Assembly (NCBI GenBank): GCA_045123185.1
Contig: JBGVIL010000048.1
Location: forward strand, 1 to 5,585
Direction: 5' to 3'
DNA length: 5,585 nucleotides
Origin: UBA1231 sp045123185
GTDB lineage: Bacteria > Bacillota_I > Bacilli_A > ML615J-28 > CAG-313
Shown here: positions 1-5,585 of the stretch, piece after piece
Numbering within the stretch: the stretch's first letter is position 1
Layout of the letters: each line of letters starts with the position of its first letter
Translations under genes and position numbers: made by a program
The notes under the pieces: model-generated
Databases searched by the model: none
The model's input: only the letters and a program-made list of their open reading frames with translations
Told to the model about the DNA's origin: nothing

Positions 1-1
1 A

Positions 2-433
2 AACAAAAAAGGTTTAACTCAGAAAGAAAGATTATTTGCAGAGTTATATGTTACTACTGGTAATGCAACTCAAAGTTATATTAAAGCATATAATTTAACC
101 TACGAAAAAGTTAATGACAAATTGTATTGTAGACATAAAGTTCATGCTTGTAATTTATTAAAAAAACAAGAGGTCAGAGATTACGTTGAAGAATTAACTA
201 GCCAACGTTCACCTCTAGCTAATGAGAACTGGATAGTTGATAAGTTATTAGAGATTATTAATGACCCTGATGCTAAAGACACAGATAAAATTAAAGCTAT
301 GGATACTATTTTAAAATGTTTAGGTTCATATACAACAAATACAAACATTAATGCTAAAGTAGAAAACAGTGGAGAAATGACTATTAAAGTAACCATTGAA
401 GATGACGAAGCAGATGATGAAGATGCAGATTGA
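2..433 (+). CDS. terS: Terminase small subunit (partial, 5' end outside window)
   Basis: DNA-recognition subunit of the packaging terminase; it would bind the phage packaging site and hand the DNA to the large subunit. The frame is open from base 2 to the TGA at 431-433, giving 143 visible residues, so the true start lies upstream. The TTG at 122 is internal. Visible residues 5-35 (LTQKERLFAELYVTTGNATQ, then SYIKAYN) match the N-terminal helix-turn-helix signature of the Terminase_2 family, and residues 94-110 (TDKIKAMDTILKCLGSY) match its usual oligomerisation-end motif. The middle (about 46-66) is a charged helix. The protein ends in an acidic tail, EDDEADDEDAD. The large terminase gene starts inside this 3' end, which fits translational coupling. 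In related headful-packaging phages the pac site often lies in or near terS; nothing here proves that. The family call is firm; DNA-binding specificity is not visible. Confidence 0.9.
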   Translation, partial: NKKGLTQKERLFAELYVTTGNATQSYIKAYNLTYEKVNDKLYCRHKVHACNLLKKQEVRDYVEELTSQRSPLANENWIVDKLLEIINDPDAKDTDKIKAMDTILKCLGSYTTNTNINAKVENSGEMTIKVTIEDDEADDEDAD

Positions 434-1682
434 TTTGAGAATTGATAAAAAAGTTTTTAGTCCACATTTCTTTCCATACTTATTTGATTTTTCCCATAGA
501 TGGGAAATCTATATGGGAAGTGCAGGTAGTGGAAAGTCACATTTTATTATTCAGAAATTAGTTATTAAAGCGTGTCAATCCAAACGTAAAATAGTGATGT
601 GTAGACGTTATAGTAGTACCATTAGTAATTCAGTATGGGACTTAACTAAGCAAGTTTTAAGAGATTTTAAAATAATGAAGCTATGTAAAATTAATAAATC
701 AGATAGAACAATTACATTACCTAATGGAAGTATGATTATTATGCTTGGATTAGATGACGAAGAAAAGTTGTTATCTATTAATGGGATTACTGATTTTTTT
801 ATTGAAGAGATATTTCAATGTAGTAATGAGATTATCGACCAAATAGACTTACGTTTAAGAACTAAAGCAGATAATCTACAAATATATGGAGCATTTAACC
901 CAATAAGTCCACATCAGTGGCTCTACGAATTTTGTGAAGGTACTAAAAAACCTAAATCATTATTCTATGATAGAAGTACGTATAAAGACAATCCATTCTT
1001 ACCTAAAGAATATATAAACTCATTAGAAAGTTTATATGTTCGTAATCCTAATAAAGCACGTATATTCTGTGATGGACAGTGGGGTACTGATTTAGATGGC
1101 TTGGTGTTTAAGAATGTTAAGTATATTCAAAGTACAGACATTAACATTAATGCTTTATTAAGAAATAGAGATTGGCAAGTAAGATGTGGAATGGACATTG
1201 GTTCATTAGACCCTACTGCTATTGCAGTTAGTTTATTTAATGAGAAGACACAAGAGTTATATCTAATCAAAGAGTTTTATCAACGTGGAGCAACCCTTGA
1301 TGAAATGTATGATGCTATTATTAGCATGGATATTGCTAAACAACGTATCTATGTCGATTCGGCAAGTCCACAAGTTATCAGCTATCTTAAATCAAAAGGT
1401 ATTAATGCACAACCATGTATCAAAGGTGCAGGAAGTGTAGAGGCAAGAATAAACTACCTACAGAATTTAGACATATATGTACTAGAAGATGTATGTCCAA
1501 ATGCAGTAGCTGAATTTGATAACTTTATTTATCTAAAGGACCGACAAACAGGTAAATACACAAATAAAACAGACCATGAATTTAGTCACTTGTGTTGTGA
1601 TGCATTAGGTTATTCTATTTGTGACATATATACATCTAAACCTAAAGCTAAAATCCTTGATATTAGAGGATACGGTATTTAA
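423..1682 (+). CDS. terL: Terminase large subunit (packaging ATPase and nuclease)
   Basis: Motor of DNA packaging: an N-terminal ATPase drives DNA through the portal and a C-terminal RNase H-like nuclease cuts the concatemer. Numbering from ATG 423 (419 aa): Walker A GSAGSGKS at 32-39; Walker B-like FFIEE at 125-129; coupling motif YGAFNPIS at 155-162; nuclease acidic residues probably D258 (GMDIGSLDP), D312 (YVDSAS) and D393 (CCDALGY). Domain order and length fit the PBSX/SPP1/80alpha-type large terminases (about 410-440 aa). The start is uncertain: the frame also offers TTG 396, ATG 402, 414 and 417. I prefer ATG 423 because MQIDLRIDKKVF resembles the usual family N-terminus and the residues before it merely read the terS acidic tail in another frame. 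None of these starts has a strong Shine-Dalgarno site, so coupling to terS translation is likely. The gene ends with TAA 27 bases before the portal start. Confidence 0.93.
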   Translation: MQIDLRIDKKVFSPHFFPYLFDFSHRWEIYMGSAGSGKSHFIIQKLVIKACQSKRKIVMCRRYSSTISNSVWDLTKQVLRDFKIMKLCKINKSDRTITLPNGSMIIMLGLDDEEKLLSINGITDFFIEEIFQCSNEIIDQIDLRLRTKADNLQIYGAFNPISPHQWLYEFCEGTKKPKSLFYDRSTYKDNPFLPKEYINSLESLYVRNPNKARIFCDGQWGTDLDGLVFKNVKYIQSTDININALLRNRDWQVRCGMDIGSLDPTAIAVSLFNEKTQELYLIKEFYQRGATLDEMYDAIISMDIAKQRIYVDSASPQVISYLKSKGINAQPCIKGAGSVEARINYLQNLDIYVLEDVCPNAVAEFDNFIYLKDRQTGKYTNKTDHEFSHLCCDALGYSICDIYTSKPKAKILDIRGYGI

Positions 1683-1691
1683 TATTACAAC

Positions 1692-1703
1692 AAGAAAGGA
1701 GAG
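1692..1703 (+). promoter_or_regulatory. Ribosome binding site of the portal gene
   Basis: AAGAAAGGAGAG contains a clear AAGGAG core at 1696-1701, eight bases before a GTG at 1710. This site decides the start: no ATG in the portal frame is as well placed, and the translation from GTG begins MLKVKSVKETLNYNE, with the usual family N-terminus following. Confidence 0.75.
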
Positions 1704-1709
1704 AATAGT

Positions 1710-3098
1710 GTGTTAAAAGTTAAATCAGTTAAAGAAACATTAAATTATAATGAAGTAGCCAATCTTGTGCATAAACACGAGATGGTACTACATAAATATA
1801 TTCATTTAAAAGATATGTATGATAATAAGAATGATATTAAACATAGAGTGCAAGAAGATACTTCTAAACCGAATAATCGTATTAGTCATGCTTATGCTAG
1901 TTATATTACAGATACAGTAGTAGGTTACTTCATGGGTAAACCTATCTCATATACTTTTGGAGACGATGCATTAGCAGAACAGTTTGATGATATTTTTAAA
2001 TATAATGATGAAAGTGCTGAGAATGTACAGTTAGCAACAGACGCATCTATCTTTGGATGTGCTTGTGAGTTATTATATGTTGATTCAGACTTAATGCCAC
2101 GATTTAAAGCTATCAATCCAATGGAAGTAGTTGCAATTTACGATTGTTCTATTGAAGAAAATCTAATCGGAGCAATTAGACACTGGAAAATAGAAGTCGA
2201 CGAAGAACAAGTAGATTATATTGAATATTACACAAAAGATACAATCACAAAATTCTTACATAATGAAGATGGTGTATTATCTGCACCTGAAGTAACAGAA
2301 CATTTCTTTGGAGATGTACCTATTGTTATTTATAAAAACAATAAAGATATGAATGGTGACTTTGAGAAAGTTATTGACCTAATTGATGCACTAGATAAAG
2401 TGGTATCAGATACTGCCAATGACTTTGAAATGTTTACCAACGCTATCATGGTTATTCAAGGTGTTGAATTAGATGAAGAAACATTTAGCAAATTAAAACA
2501 AATGAGATTAATGAATTTAGTATCTAATGATGGTGTAGACACTAAAGTTGAATACTTATATAAAGATATTCCAGACCAAGCATTAGAGAATTATAAAAAT
2601 AGATTAGTGTCTGATATTCATAAATTTGCTAGTGTTCCAGACATGTGTGATAAAGAGTTTGGGAATAATTTAAGTGGAGTATCTATCCAATTTAAATTAA
2701 GTTCATTAGAATTTAAATGTGCTACTAAAGAAGCATATTTCCGCAAAGGATTATTGCGACGTATTGAATTGATGTGCAACTTACAAGGTTTATTAGGTAA
2801 AGTTAAAGACACTAAAGACATTATTAAAAACGTAGATATTCGTTTTACTCGTAACGTTATTAATAACACTAATGAGATTATTCAACAAGCTATTCAATTA
2901 TCTAGCTTAGTGTCTAAAGAAACTGTATTGGAAAACTTACAAGAATTAATTCCATCAGTAGATGAAGAACTTGATAGATTGAACGCTGAAAAAGAAGAAA
3001 ACATCTCATTCATGCAAGATAATTTTGATGCACATGACCCACAAATGGCAGAAGAAGATACAGAAGATATGCAAGACGAAGAAGATACAGAAGAGTAA
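1710..3098 (+). CDS. Portal protein (SPP1 gp6-like)
   Basis: Forms the ring at the special capsid vertex through which terminase pumps DNA and to which the connector and tail attach. The 462-residue length is near that of SPP1 gp6-type portals. Family landmarks: the NNRISHAYASYI segment followed by VVGYFMGKPISY (about 55-81); the inner stretch ending VPIVIYKNN (203-211); the helix DFEKVIDLIDALDKVV (217-232); and the segment around SVPDMCDKEFGNNLSGVSIQ (308-327) with the long helix after it, the region that lines the channel in this family. The C-terminus is very acidic: 11 of the last 16 residues are D or E, encoded by an in-frame DNA repeat. It lies between terL and the minor head gene, the standard place. 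It starts with GTG and has its own Shine-Dalgarno site. The stop TAA overlaps the ribosome site of the next gene. Confidence 0.93.
   Translation: MLKVKSVKETLNYNEVANLVHKHEMVLHKYIHLKDMYDNKNDIKHRVQEDTSKPNNRISHAYASYITDTVVGYFMGKPISYTFGDDALAEQFDDIFKYNDESAENVQLATDASIFGCACELLYVDSDLMPRFKAINPMEVVAIYDCSIEENLIGAIRHWKIEVDEEQVDYIEYYTKDTITKFLHNEDGVLSAPEVTEHFFGDVPIVIYKNNKDMNGDFEKVIDLIDALDKVVSDTANDFEMFTNAIMVIQGVELDEETFSKLKQMRLMNLVSNDGVDTKVEYLYKDIPDQALENYKNRLVSDIHKFASVPDMCDKEFGNNLSGVSIQFKLSSLEFKCATKEAYFRKGLLRRIELMCNLQGLLGKVKDTKDIIKNVDIRFTRNVINNTNEIIQQAIQLSSLVSKETVLENLQELIPSVDEELDRLNAEKEENISFMQDNFDAHDPQMAEEDTEDMQDEEDTEE
3051..3094 (+). repeat. 17-bp in-frame direct repeat in the portal 3' end
   Basis: GAAGAAGATACAGAAGA occurs at 3051-3067 and again, identically, at 3078-3094. 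The period is 27 bases, nine codons, so the frame is kept. It encodes EEDTED and EEDTEE separated by MQD, making most of the portal's acidic tail. This looks like a local tandem duplication and not a regulatory repeat. Confidence 0.85.
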
Positions 3099-3104
3099 GG
3101 TGAT
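3097..3104 (+). promoter_or_regulatory. Ribosome binding site of the minor head gene, overlapping the portal stop
   Basis: AAGGTGAT begins within the portal's TAA stop (3096-3098) and lies six bases before ATG 3111. Ribosomes finishing the portal would be placed at this site, which suggests coupled translation of the two genes. The fit to the anti-Shine-Dalgarno is moderate (AAGGTGAT against AAGGAGGTGAT). Confidence 0.65.
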
Positions 3105-3110
3105 TAGTTT

Positions 3111-4136
3111 ATGGCTAAAAAAACTTACTTTGAACAACGTATGGAAGCAATGGATAACAATTATAATAAATACTTTAACTCTACATTAAAAGAGTTACAA
3201 AAAGGTTACCAACAAGCATATAAAGATATAGAACTGGAAATTCTTAGATGGTATAACAATATGGAAGTTATAAAGTCTAAGAATCCTAACTTTAAATTTA
3301 GTGAATTACAGTATTTAGAGGACTTACAGAAACAGATAAACATTATTCTAAAGGAATTATCTAAGGTAGAAGAAACAGTTGTTACAGAGTCTTTAAATGA
3401 GCTATACGTTACTGATTATATGGACTTTAATGCTCTAGACGAAAAGTATGGTCAATTAGGGTTACATACACCCATGTCAGAGATTAATAATATACAATCA
3501 GTACAAGTATTAGAAAGTTATATGTCTATGCCTACTTATACTGCTACTAAAACAGTAGCGAAAGAGATTGCTAAGCAAATGAATTTATCTTGGTGGTATG
3601 AACCAATCAAAGGTAAATGGTATAACACTCGTATCTATGAACGTGCAGAGAAGTTGGGATACTCTATTGAGGATAAGTTAAGACAAGCTATCATTCGTGG
3701 AGATGGATATGCTAAAGTAGCAGATGCTATGGCTAAAGAATTAGATGTTAGTTTTAAATCGGCTAAGACTCTAGTAGCTACTGAATTAAGAACTGCAGAA
3801 GTGACTGCTACAATACATAATGCTGAGAAGTTAGGGTACAATGCTCTTAAACGTCAATCTATGCATGATAGTCATGTATGTAAAATTTGCAAGGAAATGG
3901 ATGGAAAAATCTATCCATTAGGTACAGTTAAAGCAGGAGACTTTATGATGCATCCTAATGATAGATGTGTACTTATTGAGGTTTTGATAGATGAGGGTAC
4001 AGGTAAGCAACTAGAAAATCCATTTAAAAAAGAAGCAGAAGAATATGTGCAACAAAAAGCACAAGAAAATAGAGAACGTACTCGTAAGATACGTGAACAG
4101 TATGGTCTAGATGAAAATGGTAGAAAACGTAAATAG
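3111..4136 (+). CDS. Minor head protein (Phage Mu F / SPP1 gp7-like)
   Basis: Low-copy head protein that enters the prohead with the portal; SPP1 gp7 is known to bind its portal and DNA and to affect DNA delivery. It has 341 residues. Residues 1-100 are mostly charged helix. The Phage_Mu_F region covers about 180-292: a helical part with RTAEVTATIHNAEKLGYN (227-244), then the signature HDSHVCKICKEMDGKIYPLG (252-271) and HPNDRC (281-286). C257, C260, H281 and C286 are in place, but the usual HPNCRC has Asp at 284. The C-terminus is rich in K, R and E and ends RKRK. No toxin or enzyme domain follows the MuF region, unlike some longer MuF proteins, so a structural role is likely. The start ATG 3111 is supported by the overlapping ribosome site; the gene ends with TAG inside a terminator-like hairpin. 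Confidence 0.9.
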   Translation: MAKKTYFEQRMEAMDNNYNKYFNSTLKELQKGYQQAYKDIELEILRWYNNMEVIKSKNPNFKFSELQYLEDLQKQINIILKELSKVEETVVTESLNELYVTDYMDFNALDEKYGQLGLHTPMSEINNIQSVQVLESYMSMPTYTATKTVAKEIAKQMNLSWWYEPIKGKWYNTRIYERAEKLGYSIEDKLRQAIIRGDGYAKVADAMAKELDVSFKSAKTLVATELRTAEVTATIHNAEKLGYNALKRQSMHDSHVCKICKEMDGKIYPLGTVKAGDFMMHPNDRCVLIEVLIDEGTGKQLENPFKKEAEEYVQQKAQENRERTRKIREQYGLDENGRKRK

Positions 4137-4158
4137 ACACTCATAGAAGTGTTTTTTT
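4131..4158 (+). terminator. Possible intrinsic terminator or attenuator after the minor head gene
   Basis: ACACT (4137-4141) pairs with AGTGT (4148-4152) over the six-base loop CATAGA. The stem can extend by a G-U and an A-U pair (4136/4153, 4135/4154) and, past one mismatch, by A-U pairs with the T run. T7 (4152-4158) follows directly. The stem is short and has few G-C pairs, so partial read-through is likely; the downstream capsid genes would need it unless another promoter exists. I found no convincing promoter in the 71-base gap. Confidence 0.5.
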
Positions 4159-4193
4159 ATTATATAAAAATTGTCGAACTACAGACATTAAAT

Positions 4194-4199
4194 GGAGGT
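4194..4199 (+). promoter_or_regulatory. Strong ribosome binding site of the scaffold gene
   Basis: GGAGGT lies eight bases before ATG 4208. It is the best Shine-Dalgarno match in the window, which fits a protein made in many copies, and it fixes the scaffold start. Confidence 0.8.
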
Positions 4200-4207
4200 T
4201 ATTATTT

Positions 4208-4828
4208 ATGAATGAACAATTACAAGGTGAACAAGTACAACAACAAAATGAGGTAAAAGTGGATACTCAACCACAAGTACAAGAAGAACCTAAAATGGTT
4301 TCTATGACACAGGAACAACTTGACAAAATGATTGCTGATAGATTAGCACGTCAAGAACGTAAGTTAAATGAAGCATTTGATAAAAAGTTAAACGAATTAT
4401 CAGAAGCGCAAAAACTTGCACAAATGTCAGATGATGAACGTAAAGAACATGATTATGCTAAACGTTTATCTGATTTAGAAGCTAGAGAGCAGGCACTCAA
4501 AGAAAAAGAAAGTGCTTATAACAAATCACAGTACAAAGCAGAAATACAACGCCAATTAAATGAAGCGGGATTACCTGATGTTAGTGATATGCTAGTATCT
4601 ATGGATGCAGAACAGGTTAAAGCTCAAATTGATGTCATGAAAGCATCTTTTAATGCACAAGTAAATGCAAGTGTAGAAGCCAAAATTAAATCTAGTGCTA
4701 ATACTCCAACAGTTCCTCAAGAGCAAAATAGATTATTAACATTAGACGAAATTAAAGCTATGACAACAAATGAATATATGGCTAACCGAGAGTTAGTAGA
4801 AAAAAGTTTAAAAGCACTTAGAAAATAG
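4208..4828 (+). CDS. Capsid scaffold protein (DUF4355 type)
   Basis: Internal scaffold that guides major capsid protein into a correctly sized prohead and then leaves before or during packaging. The 206-residue protein is almost all polar helix: a Q/E-rich flexible start (1-30); the typical segment MTQEQLDKMIADRLARQERK (33-52); a long predicted coiled coil to about 115; NEAGLPDVSDMLVSMD (118-133), a family feature; then a Thr/Pro linker and a charged C-terminal helix (176-206, ending EKSLKALRK) in the position that binds capsid protein in other scaffolds. There is no cysteine, tryptophan or membrane segment. No Ser-His protease motif is visible, so no self-cleaving protease is fused here. Its place directly before the capsid gene supports the call. 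It has its own strong ribosome site and terminator-like hairpins at both ends. Confidence 0.88.
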   Translation: MNEQLQGEQVQQQNEVKVDTQPQVQEEPKMVSMTQEQLDKMIADRLARQERKLNEAFDKKLNELSEAQKLAQMSDDERKEHDYAKRLSDLEAREQALKEKESAYNKSQYKAEIQRQLNEAGLPDVSDMLVSMDAEQVKAQIDVMKASFNAQVNASVEAKIKSSANTPTVPQEQNRLLTLDEIKAMTTNEYMANRELVEKSLKALRK

Positions 4829-4836
4829 TGTTTTTA
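4809..4836 (+). terminator. Possible weak terminator or processing hairpin at the scaffold stop codon
   Basis: TAAAAGCACT (4809-4818) can pair with AGTGTTTTTA (4827-4836), a ten-pair stem with one G-U around an eight-base loop. The 3' arm contains T5 and the upstream A run pairs with it, as in many A/U-flanked intrinsic terminators. The stop codon TAG (4826-4828) sits at the loop edge. Most pairs are A-U and the T run is short, so it may only slow polymerase or protect the 3' end of the upstream message. Confidence 0.35.
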
Positions 4837-4919
4837 TATAGATTCCTTGTTTGGTGGGGAGTATGTTAAGGTTAAACCAATCAGTGGAGAAGTTCCACTC
4901 AAAAATATAACTACTATAT
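4836..4919 (+). other. Candidate structured RNA leader of the capsid gene
   Basis: The 115-base gap (4829-4943) holds several nested complementary segments. The clearest is a hairpin, AGTGGA (4883-4888) with TCCACT (4894-4899) over a five-base loop. Weaker pairings are ATATAG/CTATAT (4836-4841 with 4914-4919), which would close the whole element; ATTCC/GGAGT (4842-4846 with 4858-4862, one G-U); and TTGGT/ACCAA (4851-4855 with 4876-4880), which would make a pseudoknot with the preceding stem's loop. No T run follows the main hairpin, so it is not a terminator. The capsid ribosome site lies ten bases beyond and stays free. All pairings were found by eye and some may be chance; no known riboswitch was recognised. 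Confidence 0.3.
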
Positions 4920-4928
4920 TTTAAAAGT

Positions 4929-4938
4929 AAAGGATGAT
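4929..4938 (+). promoter_or_regulatory. Ribosome binding site of the capsid gene
   Basis: AAAGGATGAT lies five bases before ATG 4944, with the AAGGA core ending at 4934, nine bases from the start codon. It is a good but imperfect Shine-Dalgarno match and selects ATG 4944 as the start. Confidence 0.65.
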
Positions 4939-4943
4939 TATAC

Positions 4944-5585
4944 ATGTCAGTACAAAATTTTATTCCGACTATGTGGCAAGCTGAATTATTAGAAGCATTC
5001 CACGGACAAGCTATTGTCGACCAAATTACTTATCCAGTACCAACAGAAGGTGGAAAATTAGTAATCAATAAAATGGGTGCAGTAGCAGTAAAACAATATG
5101 AAGGTTCAGTGACTTATGATGACTTATCAACTGATAAAGTTGAAGTTCCTTTTGACCAAAAACGATTCTTCGCAGTAAAAATCTCTGACGTAGATGCAGC
5201 ACAAGTTGCAGGAGAATTACGTGCTCCAGCAGTTCGTGAAGGTGCATATCAATTAGCTAAAGCAGTAGATGACCATGCAGTAGCTAAAATTATGGCTTCA
5301 GATGCACATGCTACTCAAGTAGCATTAACTAAAGCTAATGTATATGAAGCAATCGTAGATGCAAATCGTGCATTAGACCGTAAAGATGTTCCTGCACAAG
5401 ACCGAGTTATCTTATGTGGATATGATGTTATTGCTATGTTAGAAAAAGATTTAAAAGCAAACTTCCATCGTGATGTAGTTGCTGAAGGTGTTGAATATCG
5501 TTTAAATGGTGTTCGAGTATTACCTACAAATCGTGTTGCTGATGGAACAGTTATTGTTATGCATAAATCAGCAGTAGCATTTGGT
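4944..5585 (+). CDS. Major capsid protein (partial, 3' end outside window)
   Basis: Main shell protein of the head, expected to have the HK97 fold. The frame is open from ATG 4944 to the last base, exactly 214 codons, with no stop. The start MSVQNFIPTMWQAELLEAFH resembles the N-terminal arm of Bacillota capsid proteins beginning FIPEIWSA. Residues 46-75, including YEGSVTYDDLSTDKVEVPFD, fit the extended E-loop. The helical stretch from about 84 to 117 (AVREGAYQLAKAVDDHAVAK within it) fits the spine helix. VPAQDRVILCGYDVIAMLEKD (149-169) followed by GVEYRLNGVRVLPTN (182-196) is typical of these coat proteins. Perhaps a third of the protein lies beyond the edge. Arginine is coded only by CGT (7) and CGA (3), never AGA, unlike the upstream genes; this fits high expression. 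The family is quite sure; the exact subfamily is not. Confidence 0.87.
   Translation, partial: MSVQNFIPTMWQAELLEAFHGQAIVDQITYPVPTEGGKLVINKMGAVAVKQYEGSVTYDDLSTDKVEVPFDQKRFFAVKISDVDAAQVAGELRAPAVREGAYQLAKAVDDHAVAKIMASDAHATQVALTKANVYEAIVDANRALDRKDVPAQDRVILCGYDVIAMLEKDLKANFHRDVVAEGVEYRLNGVRVLPTNRVADGTVIVMHKSAVAFG

Noticed and set aside
122..433. Small terminase starting at TTG 122
   Set aside because: The same frame is open to base 2, and the conserved helix-turn-helix signature lies upstream of 122, so the real start is outside the window.
3911..4144. 77-codon minus-strand open frame
   Set aside because: It lies wholly opposite the conserved MuF motif and C-terminus of the minor head protein, has no ribosome site I can see and no family resemblance; it is a shadow frame.
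4171..4193. Possible promoter beginning TTGTCG in the gap before the scaffold gene
   Set aside because: No -10-like hexamer falls at 16-18 bases; the place is taken by the GGAGGT ribosome site.
4863..4910. 15-codon open frame (ATG to TAA) in the gap before the capsid gene, preceded by GGGGAG
   Set aside because: The G-rich stretch ends only one base before the ATG, too close for a normal ribosome site; the peptide matches nothing I recognise and the stretch overlaps the main leader hairpin.
4893..4920. Possible promoter before the capsid gene: TATATT at 4915-4920 or TATAAC at 4906-4911
   Set aside because: The -10-like boxes are fair, but at 16-17 bases upstream there is nothing close to TTGACA. 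Such -10 matches are common by chance in AT-rich DNA.
5065..5247. 60-codon minus-strand open frame rich in Leu and His
   Set aside because: It is antisense to the capsid gene, and its composition is what the complement of that gene's codons gives; no independent evidence.

Overview
This window is the packaging and head-assembly block of a tailed double-stranded DNA phage or prophage (Caudoviricetes, siphovirus-type gene order). The DNA is AT-rich, all genes run on the + strand, the Shine-Dalgarno sites are GGAGG-like, and UAA, UAG and UGA all end genes, so the standard bacterial code applies. The protein families match phages of low-GC Bacillota (the SPP1 / staphylococcal 80alpha-type head module). 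I cannot name the host genus from this sequence, and no integrase or host gene is present to separate a prophage from a lytic phage.

Layout from left to right: small terminase subunit, cut by the left edge (2-433); large terminase subunit, overlapping it (about 423-1682); portal protein with a GTG start (1710-3098); MuF/SPP1 gp7-type minor head protein (3111-4136); a 71-base gap with a terminator-like hairpin; DUF4355-type scaffold protein (4208-4828); a 115-base gap with a second terminator-like hairpin and other possible RNA structure; and the first 214 codons of the major capsid protein (4944 to the right edge). The capsid gene is open to the window end.

How they work together: scaffold and major capsid protein co-assemble a prohead around the portal, and the minor head protein enters with the portal. 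The small terminase recognises phage DNA. The large terminase pumps the DNA through the portal with its ATPase and cuts it with its RNase H-like nuclease. The first four genes are tightly packed and probably translated from one message. The two proteins needed in most copies, scaffold and capsid, are each set apart by a non-coding gap.

The gene content is ordinary for this kind of phage and I see no undescribed protein system. The parts most worth a second look are non-coding. Two similar CACT/AGTG hairpins sit at the stop codons on either side of the scaffold gene. The capsid leader can be drawn as a compact fold with a possible pseudoknot. Smaller points are an in-frame repeat making the portal's acidic tail, a lost cysteine in the MuF motif, and a shift in arginine codon use in the capsid gene.
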